Part shown: piece after piece, positions 1 through 7,860 of the stretch
How positions within the stretch are numbered: position 1 is the first letter of the stretch
How the letters are laid out: each line of letters opens with the position of its first letter
DNA from: Clostridiaceae bacterium
Lineage (GTDB): Bacteria; Bacillota; Clostridia; Saccharofermentanales; UBA5734
Assembly: GCA_012519875.1 (NCBI GenBank)
Contig: JAAYPL010000009.1
Location: 1 to 15,548, forward strand
Reading direction: 5' to 3'
DNA: 15,548 bases
The notes under the pieces: generated by a model
Databases searched by the model: none
What the model saw: only the letters and a program-made list of their open reading frames with translations
What the model was told of the DNA's origin: nothing
Made by a program: the position numbers and the translations under genes

Positions 1-20
1 ATTTCTCTGTACAATGTTCG

Positions 21-91
21 TGTCCCACAACTTCTCTCCTTTACGTGTGGTTTGGTCACTTACATTGTATTAGAGATGGTTTTGTGGGACA
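21..91. repeat. 10-bp inverted repeat flanking a shorter overlapping hairpin
   Basis: TGTCCCACAA at 21-30 is the exact reverse complement of TTGTGGGACA at 82-91. A second inverted repeat, AGAGATG at 72-78 with CATCTCT at 90-96, shares bases with the right arm, so the two stems exclude each other in RNA. A third short pair (ACAATG 11-16, CATTGT 63-68) crosses the first. No target-site duplication or transposase is visible. It could be a regulatory RNA fold, an operator, or a decayed mobile-element end; the sequence does not decide between them. Confidence 0.5.
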
Positions 92-100
92 TCTCTTTTT
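72..100 (+). terminator. possible intrinsic terminator of a plus-strand gene left of the window
   Basis: A 7-bp stem (AGAGATG 72-78, CATCTCT 90-96) with an 11-nt loop runs straight into TTTTT at 96-100 on the plus strand. On the minus strand the hairpin is followed by AATAC, so it would not terminate the RCC1-like gene that ends at 114. The upstream plus-strand gene it would serve lies outside the window. The stem is only moderately GC-rich, hence the low confidence. Confidence 0.35.
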
Positions 101-113
101 GCGTCACTTCAGT

Positions 114-2108
114 TTACATTTCGCCGTCTTCAAAATCTACTGTATTTCGGGGCTGTGTCCTATTTTCAGCCGTCCCGCTTTGCTTGCATTGCCATTTCAA
201 CGGCGTTGGTGTTTCGGCTTTTTTCCAACGCCGAATAATATCAATGAGCACCAAAAGGATTAGAGCAGACGTGATTGCCGCTGTCCAGTAAAGTCCGGAT
301 CGATCGGCGGGAAACACGAACCTGTGGCTGTTTTGGGGTGTTGTTCTTGGCCAGGGAACCGACAGGGGACGGATCATATTTTGCGGATCGGGCCGCCAGT
401 TGTTCTGCCCGGCGTCAATTTGATAAATGGATTCAGTCGGTTGTCCGAAAAAATCAATCGGCCGGGCATCAGATTCGCTGTTTTGTGGCAACACATAGCT
501 GACCAGGCGGCTTAAGGTACGATGATCCGCTGTTGACGACTCATCATCATAGGCCATAACAGTAATTTCATAGGCCACAGCCGGATCCGCATCTTCTATG
601 GTCAAGTATGTCCAGGAGTCGTTTTGATAAGTGGCGACCTGATTCTCCGAAGTACGCAATTGCACACGATAACCCACAACCTCCCGGTTGTCCTGAGCCG
701 AAGGCCAACGAATGGTCAGGTTTTGTGCGTTCCAGGTCAGCGATAGACCGGCGCCATCGACCCAAGCCGGCCGGATGGCATCGGGAATCAAAACCGGAGT
801 CAGCCTGTTGCGATCCAGTATCGACAGATTACCCAGCTGGCCACGATCGCCGCGGCCGGCCGCACCTAATTGGCCGGTGCTGCTGAGCAACAGCAAGTGA
901 CCGCCTCCTATGGCCAGAGCATCAAAAGGCAGGTAATCATCGCCGTACCAACCATCCAGCAACTGCGCCACCGCAGTCGGACGATTTTGGCTCGTGGCTG
1001 CCCCCAGGGCCAACTGTCCGTTGGAATTGCTGCCCCAAACCAACAGGATCTGACGATTATTTTCCATCAACCCTTGTTCGTTGACCGCCGGGACCAAGGC
1101 GGCGGTTTGTGCGTAACCGGCTGTCAGATCGATGACCCGATCGTTTTGTGGATTGTCGTCGCCGGTCAGATCTGCCCGGATCGGTATATTCCGGGATGCA
1201 TCGGCAGTCAGACCGGACGCCAATCCGAGCTGCCCCAGTGAATCATCTCCCCAAACCATCACGGTATCCCGGTCAGGAAGGCGGATGACAGCCAGATTGT
1301 GCTGATAGCCGGCAACAATCCGGCTGACCGATTCCAGCCCCGGAACAACGGCCGGTTTGGCCTGGGGCTGGTTGGTTCCGTCGCCAAGCTGACCTTTGCT
1401 ATTATCCCCCCAAGCATAAACCTGACCGTTGCGGTTGAGATACATGGAGTGTTGTCCGCCGGCAGCGATGGCAACGGCGGTGCTGCTCACGATCATTTTT
1501 GGGGTGAGGCAGCGGCTGCCGAGAACGGTGCCGCTGCTGTTGAGTATCTGCTCGTCCTGGACCTGTCCGACCTGCTTCTTGGTATTGTCGCCCCAGCCCC
1601 AAACATTGCCGTTAACGTCCAAAGCCAGTGAGTGCATAAAGCCGGCCGCAATGGCCTTGATTCGCGGCAGACCCTGAATTTGAATCGGGGTAAACGCGTT
1701 GGTTGTTTCGCCATTGCCGAGCTGACCGTAGGCGTTACGGCCGAATGACCATACGGATCCATCTTCGAGCAGGACCAGCGAATGATAACCCCCCAAGCTG
1801 ACCTCAACGGCCCCGCAAGGTAAATCGAGCCATTGCGGACAGTCATAGTAATCATCACCGGTCAAACCCAGCTGACCATAAGTATTGTCGCCCCAAACAT
1901 AGAGCTTTTGGTCATAATTGATCAGGGCGCTGTGCAGCAGTCCGGCTGATAAACGGGCCGCGACTTTGTTCGGCGACAAGCGTGCCTGAGCGATCGGCAT
2001 TTGGGCGGCCGCTAAATGATCCGAAGCGACAAAAAAAGTAAAGAAAGCCAGTAAAAAAACCAGCGTGAGATGAAGAAGCCGATTGGCTCTGGGGGTTGAA
2101 CCGAGCAT
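114..2108 (-). CDS. secreted, membrane-anchored RCC1-repeat protein with FN3-like domain
   Basis: A 664-residue protein built as signal peptide (residues 1-36, basic start then a Leu/Phe-rich core), RCC1 beta-propeller (about 55-445), fibronectin-III-like domain (about 447-540), linker, one TM helix (about 607-625) and a basic tail. Seven copies of the RCC1 blade signature are visible near residues 72, 122, 172, 233, 286, 358 and 417, for example WGDNTYGQLG and FGRNAYGQLG, which gives one full seven-bladed ring. The topology implies an extracytoplasmic propeller held at the membrane by its C terminus. RCC1 propellers are protein-binding platforms; nothing here marks an enzyme active site. The ATG start has GAGGAAGG 7 nt upstream. 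The gene runs away from the CCA gene and is probably transcribed alone. Ligand and role are unknown; surface adhesion or scaffold is an inference. Confidence 0.85.
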   Translation of the reverse strand: MLGSTPRANRLLHLTLVFLLAFFTFFVASDHLAAAQMPIAQARLSPNKVAARLSAGLLHSALINYDQKLYVWGDNTYGQLGLTGDDYYDCPQWLDLPCGAVEVSLGGYHSLVLLEDGSVWSFGRNAYGQLGNGETTNAFTPIQIQGLPRIKAIAAGFMHSLALDVNGNVWGWGDNTKKQVGQVQDEQILNSSGTVLGSRCLTPKMIVSSTAVAIAAGGQHSMYLNRNGQVYAWGDNSKGQLGDGTNQPQAKPAVVPGLESVSRIVAGYQHNLAVIRLPDRDTVMVWGDDSLGQLGLASGLTADASRNIPIRADLTGDDNPQNDRVIDLTAGYAQTAALVPAVNEQGLMENNRQILLVWGSNSNGQLALGAATSQNRPTAVAQLLDGWYGDDYLPFDALAIGGGHLLLLSSTGQLGAAGRGDRGQLGNLSILDRNRLTPVLIPDAIRPAWVDGAGLSLTWNAQNLTIRWPSAQDNREVVGYRVQLRTSENQVATYQNDSWTYLTIEDADPAVAYEITVMAYDDESSTADHRTLSRLVSYVLPQNSESDARPIDFFGQPTESIYQIDAGQNNWRPDPQNMIRPLSVPWPRTTPQNSHRFVFPADRSGLYWTAAITSALILLVLIDIIRRWKKAETPTPLKWQCKQSGTAENRTQPRNTVDFEDGEM

Positions 2109-2169
2109 GGGGAAGCCTTCCTCGCCGGGTGAAATCAGGTGTTTGCCCCGGCATTATCCGGATGTTATG

Positions 2170-2178
2170 ATTGTATCA
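2170..2178 (-). promoter_or_regulatory. possible extended -10 promoter of the RCC1-like gene
   Basis: The minus strand reads TGATACAAT here, an extended -10 (TGn plus TACAAT, five of six to consensus), about 60 nt upstream of the ATG at 2108. No convincing -35 box lies 16-18 nt upstream, as tolerated for extended -10 promoters. It sits in the 176-bp gap between two divergent genes. Confidence 0.35.
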
Positions 2179-2284
2179 AGAGTCTGTGCAAATTGGTTCC
2201 CATATCATACACCAGAGCAGGATGGGTTGGCAAATTTGGGCACGGGCATTTGTGGCGATGGAGACCGGGCGTCAAGAGGAATGA

Positions 2285-3661
2285 GTGGCCGTGCTGTTGG
2301 ATTACGAAAAAATACCGGACGCGGTTCGGACGGTTATCAACAAAATAGATCGGGCAGGCTACGAAGCTTGGCTGGTCGGCGGTTGTGTCCGGGATCTTTG
2401 TCTGGGTCTGATTCCCAAAGACTTTGATTTGGCAACCAACGCTCGACCCGAGCAAATTCAAAATCTTTTCGTCCGTCATTTTTTGACCGGTGCGCGGCAT
2501 GGAACGGTAACGGTTCTTTGGCAAGGCATGTCGTTTGAAATAACCACTTTTCGATCCGAAAGCTCCTATTCCGACGCCCGCCGCCCGGATCAGGTCATTT
2601 TTCGCAATACCATCGCAGAAGATTTGGCAAGGCGTGATTTTACGATAAATAGTTTGGCTTGGCGTCCGGATTGCGGCCTGCTCGATCTTTATGACGGATT
2701 GTCCGACCTGCAGCAAGGTGTGCTGCGAACGGTTGGTGACCCTCAAGCCCGGTTTGGGGAGGATCTTCTGCGCCTGTTGCGTGCGGTTCGCTTTGCGGTG
2801 AATTACAATCTGGCTCCGGTTCCGGCTTTGGTTCAAGCCGCAGCCGAACATGCCCGAAGTCTTGGCCAGCTCAGTCGGGAAAGGATGATCGCGGAGATGA
2901 TTACGATCCTCTGCGCTCCCCATGTTCATCAACTGAAATCATTTGCCGGCAGCGGCATTATGGCCGAAACAGCCCGCCTTTTCTTCGCTGTCCGGACCGA
3001 TGATCGGTTGCTTTGCCATAACTTAAGCCGACTTGTTCAGCCGGATCTTCCTGAATCTCTGCGCCTGCCCCTTTTCTATCTCTGCTCGGTGGCCCCCGAC
3101 CTCCAGGTGGCCAGCCTGCGTCATGCTCTGGGGCGGATTTTCGTCGGTTCATCCGGCAAGGCCGTACAGGACTTGTTCATGCGTGAAGCCCGATTACCGC
3201 GCCGCCTCGCCCGGGATGCCCAGGCCATTTTGTATCTTTACTATCTCCGGCTGTTGATCCCGCCGGATCGACCGTTATCCGTGGTTAGCCAATGTCGCTT
3301 GTTCCGTTTGCTGGCACGGCACGGGGGTCTGAAAAGAAATGAACTGCATGCGCCGGTCGAGATGACCGCCCGACTTTTGAAACTAAGCCTTGGCGCGGTT
3401 TTTTCGGAACCGGCCTTAAGTCTTGAAGTCTGCCGGGCGGTGCCATTAACTTTGGAAGAACTGGCATTGAACGGTCATCAGTTACAAATAGCCGGCCTGC
3501 CTTCCGGGCCGGCTCTGGGCAATATTCTTCAACGACTCTTGTCCCGGACGATTCAGGAACCCCGTTTAAACCAGCCGGCTGATCTGATGGCAATTGCCTT
3601 GTTCTGGCTGTCATCGACAGATCAGCCGCGCCGCGCAAGAAATGAAACCAAGCTGTCATAA
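2285..3661 (+). CDS. cca: CCA-adding tRNA nucleotidyltransferase
   Basis: A 458-residue class II nucleotidyltransferase that adds or repairs the 3' CCA end of tRNAs in the cytoplasm. The head shows VGGCVRD (31-37) and the metal-binding D46-x-D48, then RHGTVTVLW and EITTFR (about 71-90), RRDFTIN (116-122) and the neck motif RFGEDLLRLLRAVRFA (156-171). Residues about 396-445 match the family's C-terminal LALNGHQL...GPALGNIL region. The HGTVTV/EITTFR stretch is typical of CCA enzymes; I do not see the poly(A)-polymerase-type RRF signature. No HD phosphohydrolase motif is visible. The start is GTG at 2285, with AGAGGA 4 nt before it; an ATG at 2281 is out of frame. An enzyme limited to A-addition cannot be excluded by eye. 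The next gene has its own promoter. Confidence 0.9.
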   Translation: MAVLLDYEKIPDAVRTVINKIDRAGYEAWLVGGCVRDLCLGLIPKDFDLATNARPEQIQNLFVRHFLTGARHGTVTVLWQGMSFEITTFRSESSYSDARRPDQVIFRNTIAEDLARRDFTINSLAWRPDCGLLDLYDGLSDLQQGVLRTVGDPQARFGEDLLRLLRAVRFAVNYNLAPVPALVQAAAEHARSLGQLSRERMIAEMITILCAPHVHQLKSFAGSGIMAETARLFFAVRTDDRLLCHNLSRLVQPDLPESLRLPLFYLCSVAPDLQVASLRHALGRIFVGSSGKAVQDLFMREARLPRRLARDAQAILYLYYLRLLIPPDRPLSVVSQCRLFRLLARHGGLKRNELHAPVEMTARLLKLSLGAVFSEPALSLEVCRAVPLTLEELALNGHQLQIAGLPSGPALGNILQRLLSRTIQEPRLNQPADLMAIALFWLSSTDQPRRARNETKLS

Positions 3662-3678
3662 TTGTCGTTATTCAAGTG

Positions 3679-3687
3679 TGATATAAT
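3679..3687 (+). promoter_or_regulatory. extended -10 promoter for the PP2C-like/LysM gene
   Basis: TGATATAAT combines a perfect TATAAT (3682-3687) with the TGn extension, 18 nt after the stop of the CCA gene. A TTGTCG at 3662-3667 is a partial -35 but is only 14 nt away. Transcription would begin near 3694 and leave a leader of about 70 nt before the ATG at 3766. Confidence 0.6.
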
Positions 3688-3765
3688 AACTCGTGAGATT
3701 TTAATCAATAACCAAGTCAGGATCCGCCGGGGCAAGATGCTGGTTTGGTAACAGGAGGTCGATTT

Positions 3766-5244
3766 ATGGCAAAGTTACCTCGTGCCGACCGGACACGCAT
3801 TGCGGCAACTGTCACGGCCCGGTATTACCCTTCGTCCGGGGCTACCGATGGTTTCTATCTCGATGGCCGCTTGTCCGGCCGGCGGGAACATCGGGCAGCG
3901 GATATTACACTGGATCGCGAAGCCAGAGGTTTTTTCTATTCGGTTTACGCTCATCTCGGCGGCAGCGGTTCCGGCGACGCCGAACAAAACAAAATCCGCC
4001 AATCTTTTGAAAAAATATATAACGATGTCCATCATTCCTCCCGCAACATTGACGATGAAATCAGTGAGCTGGCCGATTGTGCCATGTCGGTTACCGGTCG
4101 GATTTCATTGCAGCACGATGGTGTCCGCCAGCCTTATTTTGCCGGCATTATAGTTAAAAACGCCGAATTGGCCGCGGTCACGATGGGCAGCGGCTGTGCC
4201 TACCTTTATCGTGGCGATGTGCTTTATCCGCTGACAGCCGACGACTATCCGATCGAAGCCATCGACGGCAACGGCAAACCGGTCCAAGGCATTGATGTCT
4301 ACTGTGCCGGTGTGACCGGCCCTATCCGGTACTCCAATATTGCCCAGCTTCAACTTGACGATTGCCTGATTGCCTGCAACAAGGAAGTAATGGACGCGCT
4401 GGGCCAACAGGATGTCCTGCGCCTCCTTTACGAAGCCGAGGATCAGGCCGATGCCGCCGGCTTGATCATTACCGCCGCCGCGGCGAAGTTGCCCGGTGTG
4501 CCGATGCAGTTTATGATCGGTTTTGTCGAAAGCATTTCGACCGCCGACCGGACCGGTCGATTCGGCACCGGCCGCTTTTTAACCGACAAGGGTTCCTCCG
4601 GCCCCTTGGGCGGTATTTTGACCGGTCGCAGTGTCGATCGGGCAGCAACGGAATCGCCAATAAGCGAAACACAGTATCAAACGCCGCCGGTTCTTGACGA
4701 TGACAACGGTGAGGTGGAGTTTGTTCCACCGACGGTGGATCGCAGTTACCTGGAACCGCCGGGCCCGATGGATCCGCTGTCTTTAGACGATTCCGAAGAA
4801 GCCTTCCTGGACTACGATGACGATTTTGAACGTCGCGGACGCGGCCGGCGCGTTGCCTTTTATCTGGTCATCGCGGCGGTTTGCATTGCCTGTATCTTTG
4901 CTATTTACAGCATGTTGAAAGGCAGTGACAGGCCGACCCCGCCCGTGCAATCATCCACCTCAACGACCACCGAATCAACAGCTCCGACCGATCCGAAGCC
5001 TTCGCCGGGAGAAAGTACCGAACCTACAGAACCCACGACCGATGTGTCCTCCACGACCACGACCGCCCCGCCTGCCGGGGGACAGACCTACACCGTTAAA
5101 GCCGGAGATGCGCTGTGGAGCATCTGCAACAAATTCTATGGTACGGCCAGTGACGAGCTTGTTCAACTGATTCGCGATGCCAACAATATTACCGGCGATA
5201 CGATTAAGGCCGGAGACGTGCTTAAAATCCCGCCCAAGCCGTAG
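3766..5244 (+). CDS. transmembrane protein: degenerate PP2C-like domain, TM helix, LysM
   Basis: A 492-residue protein. Residues about 10-255 resemble the PP2C (PPM) phosphatase fold; the clearest match is VTMGSGCAYLYRGDVLYPLT (138-157), matching the family's GDSRxYLYRxGxLxxLT strand. The expected metal-binding DGMGG is AHLGG (62-66), and the later SDG is replaced near DDCLIACNK (198-206), so catalysis is doubtful. A low-complexity acidic stretch (about 310-355) and a basic RRGRGRR lead into one TM helix (363-383), then a Thr/Ser/Pro/Glu linker (388-437) and a LysM domain (441-489, YTVKAGDALWSI...GDVLKIPP). Positive-inside charge puts the PP2C-like part in the cytoplasm and LysM, a peptidoglycan-binding module, outside. 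AGGAGGT at 3753-3759 sits 6 nt before ATG 3766, so an in-frame TTG at 3745 is rejected. Signalling or scaffolding between wall and cytoplasm is inferred. Confidence 0.8.
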   Translation: MAKLPRADRTRIAATVTARYYPSSGATDGFYLDGRLSGRREHRAADITLDREARGFFYSVYAHLGGSGSGDAEQNKIRQSFEKIYNDVHHSSRNIDDEISELADCAMSVTGRISLQHDGVRQPYFAGIIVKNAELAAVTMGSGCAYLYRGDVLYPLTADDYPIEAIDGNGKPVQGIDVYCAGVTGPIRYSNIAQLQLDDCLIACNKEVMDALGQQDVLRLLYEAEDQADAAGLIITAAAAKLPGVPMQFMIGFVESISTADRTGRFGTGRFLTDKGSSGPLGGILTGRSVDRAATESPISETQYQTPPVLDDDNGEVEFVPPTVDRSYLEPPGPMDPLSLDDSEEAFLDYDDDFERRGRGRRVAFYLVIAAVCIACIFAIYSMLKGSDRPTPPVQSSTSTTTESTAPTDPKPSPGESTEPTEPTTDVSSTTTTAPPAGGQTYTVKAGDALWSICNKFYGTASDELVQLIRDANNITGDTIKAGDVLKIPPKP

Positions 5245-5269
5245 CATGTATAGTTGACGACTGTAAAGA

Positions 5270-5302
5270 GAACGTCCGTCGGTGCTCAACCGGCGGACGT
5301 TC
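5270..5302 (+). terminator. strong hairpin between convergent genes, probable terminator
   Basis: A 14-bp stem (5270-5283 with 5289-5302, one G-T wobble) around a 5-nt loop lies 25 nt after the LysM gene stop. On the plus strand it is followed by TTGCTTCTGTCGTTTT, an interrupted T-rich tract. The DUF2298 gene converges from the right and ends at 5338; on the minus strand the hairpin is followed by TCTTTACAG, a poor tract. It therefore mainly serves the plus strand, though it may also block minus-strand read-through. Confidence 0.75.
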
Positions 5303-5337
5303 TTGCTTCTGTCGTTTTATCCGTAAACTTATGTTGA

Positions 5338-7860
5338 TCAGTCGACCTTGATGACCATCAGTCGGTCTTTTTGAAAAACGATGGATCCGGACTGCATCAG
5401 CAGTTCTTCCTGAACCAGACAGGTTTGGGCCCCGTCTTCATCTTCTTGGCTGTATTCGCTTCGTTCAAGGTCCCCTAAAACAATATATTCAATTTGGTAT
5501 TTTTCCAGGAGGCTTTGTCGCTGGACCTGATCCGAAGTCGTATAGATTTGCCGGACATCCTGCTGGCGTGGCCAGACCACCTGACTGTAGGCTTCGGGGG
5601 TCGACTTGCTTGTTCGCCAGAGCCACTGGTGTGTCTCCCATCCCATTACGGTTGGCAGTCCGGTGAAAGCCGATATTCGGCCGAAATCGGTGTAGCTTTT
5701 CCCGGCGGCCTCCAAAATAACCGGTTGTCCTGTTACATGCCCATTGAACCATTGGATGGCCGCATAGTCGGCGGCCAGCTCCTCCGGTTGATCACCGGCA
5801 ATTTCCGGACTGTTTTTGACCGCCATTTGTTTCAGGCCGTCCAGTCCGGCATATCGACTCAATTTAAAAGATACAAGCCATTGCCGGGTGGCCGGAACCG
5901 GATACCAGGCCGGTGCCAACAAACCGATGAGCAGGAAAAACAAAACCACGTTAACCGGCCATTTGCGTTTCGCAGCGGCTTTCCGCAAGGATATGCTGAG
6001 CGTAGCGGCTCGCCCCAAAGCATAAGCCCAAGCCAGCGATAGAAGTATAAAAGCCTGGTAGGTAAATTTGAACATGGTGTTGGCTCTTTTGAATTCGCCG
6101 CTGTAAATATCAACGACATAAACCAGCTCAGGCAAGATGATCAGGGCGATGCCGGCAAATCCCAGGGCAACCGCCAGCCAATCGGCGAGAGAAAGCTCTT
6201 GTTTGATGATTTTTTTTACCATGAACATTAAGGCGAACAGCAGAATGACTGAAAACACATGGGGTCCCCAGAGCACAAGCAATTGCCAGAAAGGAGTCTG
6301 GGCAACGGTCTGTGCGATTCGTTTGGAAATGGGATCAAAGGAGATGTTAAAAGGCAAGGTCAGCAAATGGGCAAGAAAAAATATCCAGCTCATCTGTGCG
6401 CCGGTTAATGTCAGGGCATCTCCGGCTATCAGTGTCATGTAATGACCGGCGGCCAGAGAAGCAGCGTAGAAAATCAGTGCGATCAGCGGGTTTTCCACAG
6501 CCAGAAACGGCAACAGAATCAAGACGCATTGCAACACAAAAAAGACAATTCCCGACGGCCTGATACCGCCGTAGCCTTTCAGGTTGAGAATGAGCAAAAC
6601 CAGAGCCGTAACCGCAAAATAGACAGCAAAATCCCAAAAATTACCCATCATCGAAATGGACAGCAGCATGATGATGACCAGCAGCGGCCCGTTCGATGCC
6701 GTTGTTCGAAAACGGTGAACAGCCTGGCGCAATTCCATCCGATGCCAAACTTTGTCGGTGCTGTCCGCAAGGTTGATCTGCGATCGTCGGCACTCACGGG
6801 CCGATCTGAGCAGATGGTCATGACTCAACAAACGAACCAACAGGGCGATCAGCAGCAGAACAAAGGCCAGATTGATTACATGAGCATGCAGATCAGCGAC
6901 CAGGAAAGAGTAATAAGGAAACTCATGAATGGTTTTGTCTGCCGTGTTCGGGTTGTATCCGATAAACCGGGTGGAATCGGCGAACCAAAAGGGATTCCCG
7001 ACATAACCTCCGAAGAAGCCGGAATCATTAAGTTTTTTCGCCCATCCGTGCAAGGGGCTGTCCGGATCGTAGAGAAAACTGTGACCATTACCGGCGAAGG
7101 AGGTCAGGAATGCACCCAGCACACCGCCGGCCGCAGGCATGAAGGCGGGAACAGACGGCGAATTACGCCGGAGCAATCCGATCATCTGGCTGACCGCTGC
7201 ATAGGCCAGAGTGAAGGTCAAGGCAAAAGTTGTGGCCATACCCAGGTTATAGGAGATTTCCGGTCGGATTCGGGCCAGCTTGGCTAAAAATGTATAAACG
7301 TATTGACCGAAATAGTAATAGTTAATTTTTTCACCGGACAGCCACATGTCCAAGGCCGGCAAATAATCGGTTCGCCAAAGGGTATTCATGAAGCCGACAT
7401 CCATAAATTTTTCCAGACCGTCGATTTCCGGTTTCAAACCTCGGGCAAAGGTCCAGAACAACAGGGCCGCCGCGAAGAGCAGCTCACCGAAAGCCACACG
7501 TCGCCAACGACCATCGCTATCAGGATCGGCGGTGATTTGTTTCCAGCCGCCCTTGACCGACCAGGCTGCCGCGCCGATCGCGAAAAGGCAAAGAAGGATT
7601 GCCCAGCGATGGAAAGGCAAAATCTTCAGGTAGGAGAGCGTCCAAAGCAATAAAGAGGACAGACCCAGCCCCAACGGTTTGGCCAGCAGGTAACCCGCGT
7701 CACCGCCGGGGAAAAGCCTGGCGGCTATCGGCCAGGTCAGAAGACCGATGAATGCACATCCGAGCCACCAGATCAAAAAATAAAGGGCATCCGAACCCAG
7801 AATCCCAAAAGCCGCCGGGATGATCAGCAAGGGTAACAAAAGCCAAAGCTTATTGCTCAT
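5338..7860 (-). CDS. DUF2298 (Chlor_Arch_YYY) polytopic membrane protein
   Basis: An 840-residue, very hydrophobic protein with many TM segments along its length and a soluble C-terminal region (about 690-840). Family hallmarks are RGLKPEIDGLEKFMD (140-154), D171 followed by LSGEKINYYYFGQ (174-186, the YYY motif), IHEFPYYSF (311-319) and DLHAH (323-327). The conserved polar residues beside TM helices suggest a lipid-carrier or glycan enzyme resembling GT-C transferases, but that is inference: the family has no established activity that I know of. In the C-terminal part, ILEAAGKSYTDFGRIS and GLPTVMGWETHQW are also conserved in the family as I recall it. The start is ATG 7860, because GGAAGG lies about 6 nt upstream and the ATG overlaps the stop of the flavoprotein gene (ATGA), implying translational coupling. 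An in-frame TTG at 7881 is less likely. Confidence 0.85.
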   Translation of the reverse strand: MSNKLWLLLPLLIIPAAFGILGSDALYFLIWWLGCAFIGLLTWPIAARLFPGGDAGYLLAKPLGLGLSSLLLWTLSYLKILPFHRWAILLCLFAIGAAAWSVKGGWKQITADPDSDGRWRRVAFGELLFAAALLFWTFARGLKPEIDGLEKFMDVGFMNTLWRTDYLPALDMWLSGEKINYYYFGQYVYTFLAKLARIRPEISYNLGMATTFALTFTLAYAAVSQMIGLLRRNSPSVPAFMPAAGGVLGAFLTSFAGNGHSFLYDPDSPLHGWAKKLNDSGFFGGYVGNPFWFADSTRFIGYNPNTADKTIHEFPYYSFLVADLHAHVINLAFVLLLIALLVRLLSHDHLLRSARECRRSQINLADSTDKVWHRMELRQAVHRFRTTASNGPLLVIIMLLSISMMGNFWDFAVYFAVTALVLLILNLKGYGGIRPSGIVFFVLQCVLILLPFLAVENPLIALIFYAASLAAGHYMTLIAGDALTLTGAQMSWIFFLAHLLTLPFNISFDPISKRIAQTVAQTPFWQLLVLWGPHVFSVILLFALMFMVKKIIKQELSLADWLAVALGFAGIALIILPELVYVVDIYSGEFKRANTMFKFTYQAFILLSLAWAYALGRAATLSISLRKAAAKRKWPVNVVLFFLLIGLLAPAWYPVPATRQWLVSFKLSRYAGLDGLKQMAVKNSPEIAGDQPEELAADYAAIQWFNGHVTGQPVILEAAGKSYTDFGRISAFTGLPTVMGWETHQWLWRTSKSTPEAYSQVVWPRQQDVRQIYTTSDQVQRQSLLEKYQIEYIVLGDLERSEYSQEDEDGAQTCLVQEELLMQSGSIVFQKDRLMVIKVD

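Noticed and set aside
2165..2932. 255-codon minus-strand open frame over the CCA gene
   Set aside because: Antisense shadow; the opposite strand carries all the CCA-enzyme motifs in the same stretch.
6442..7287. 281-codon plus-strand open frame inside the DUF2298 gene
   Set aside because: Its Gln/Arg-rich translation matches no family I know and it lies wholly antisense to a clearly conserved membrane protein.
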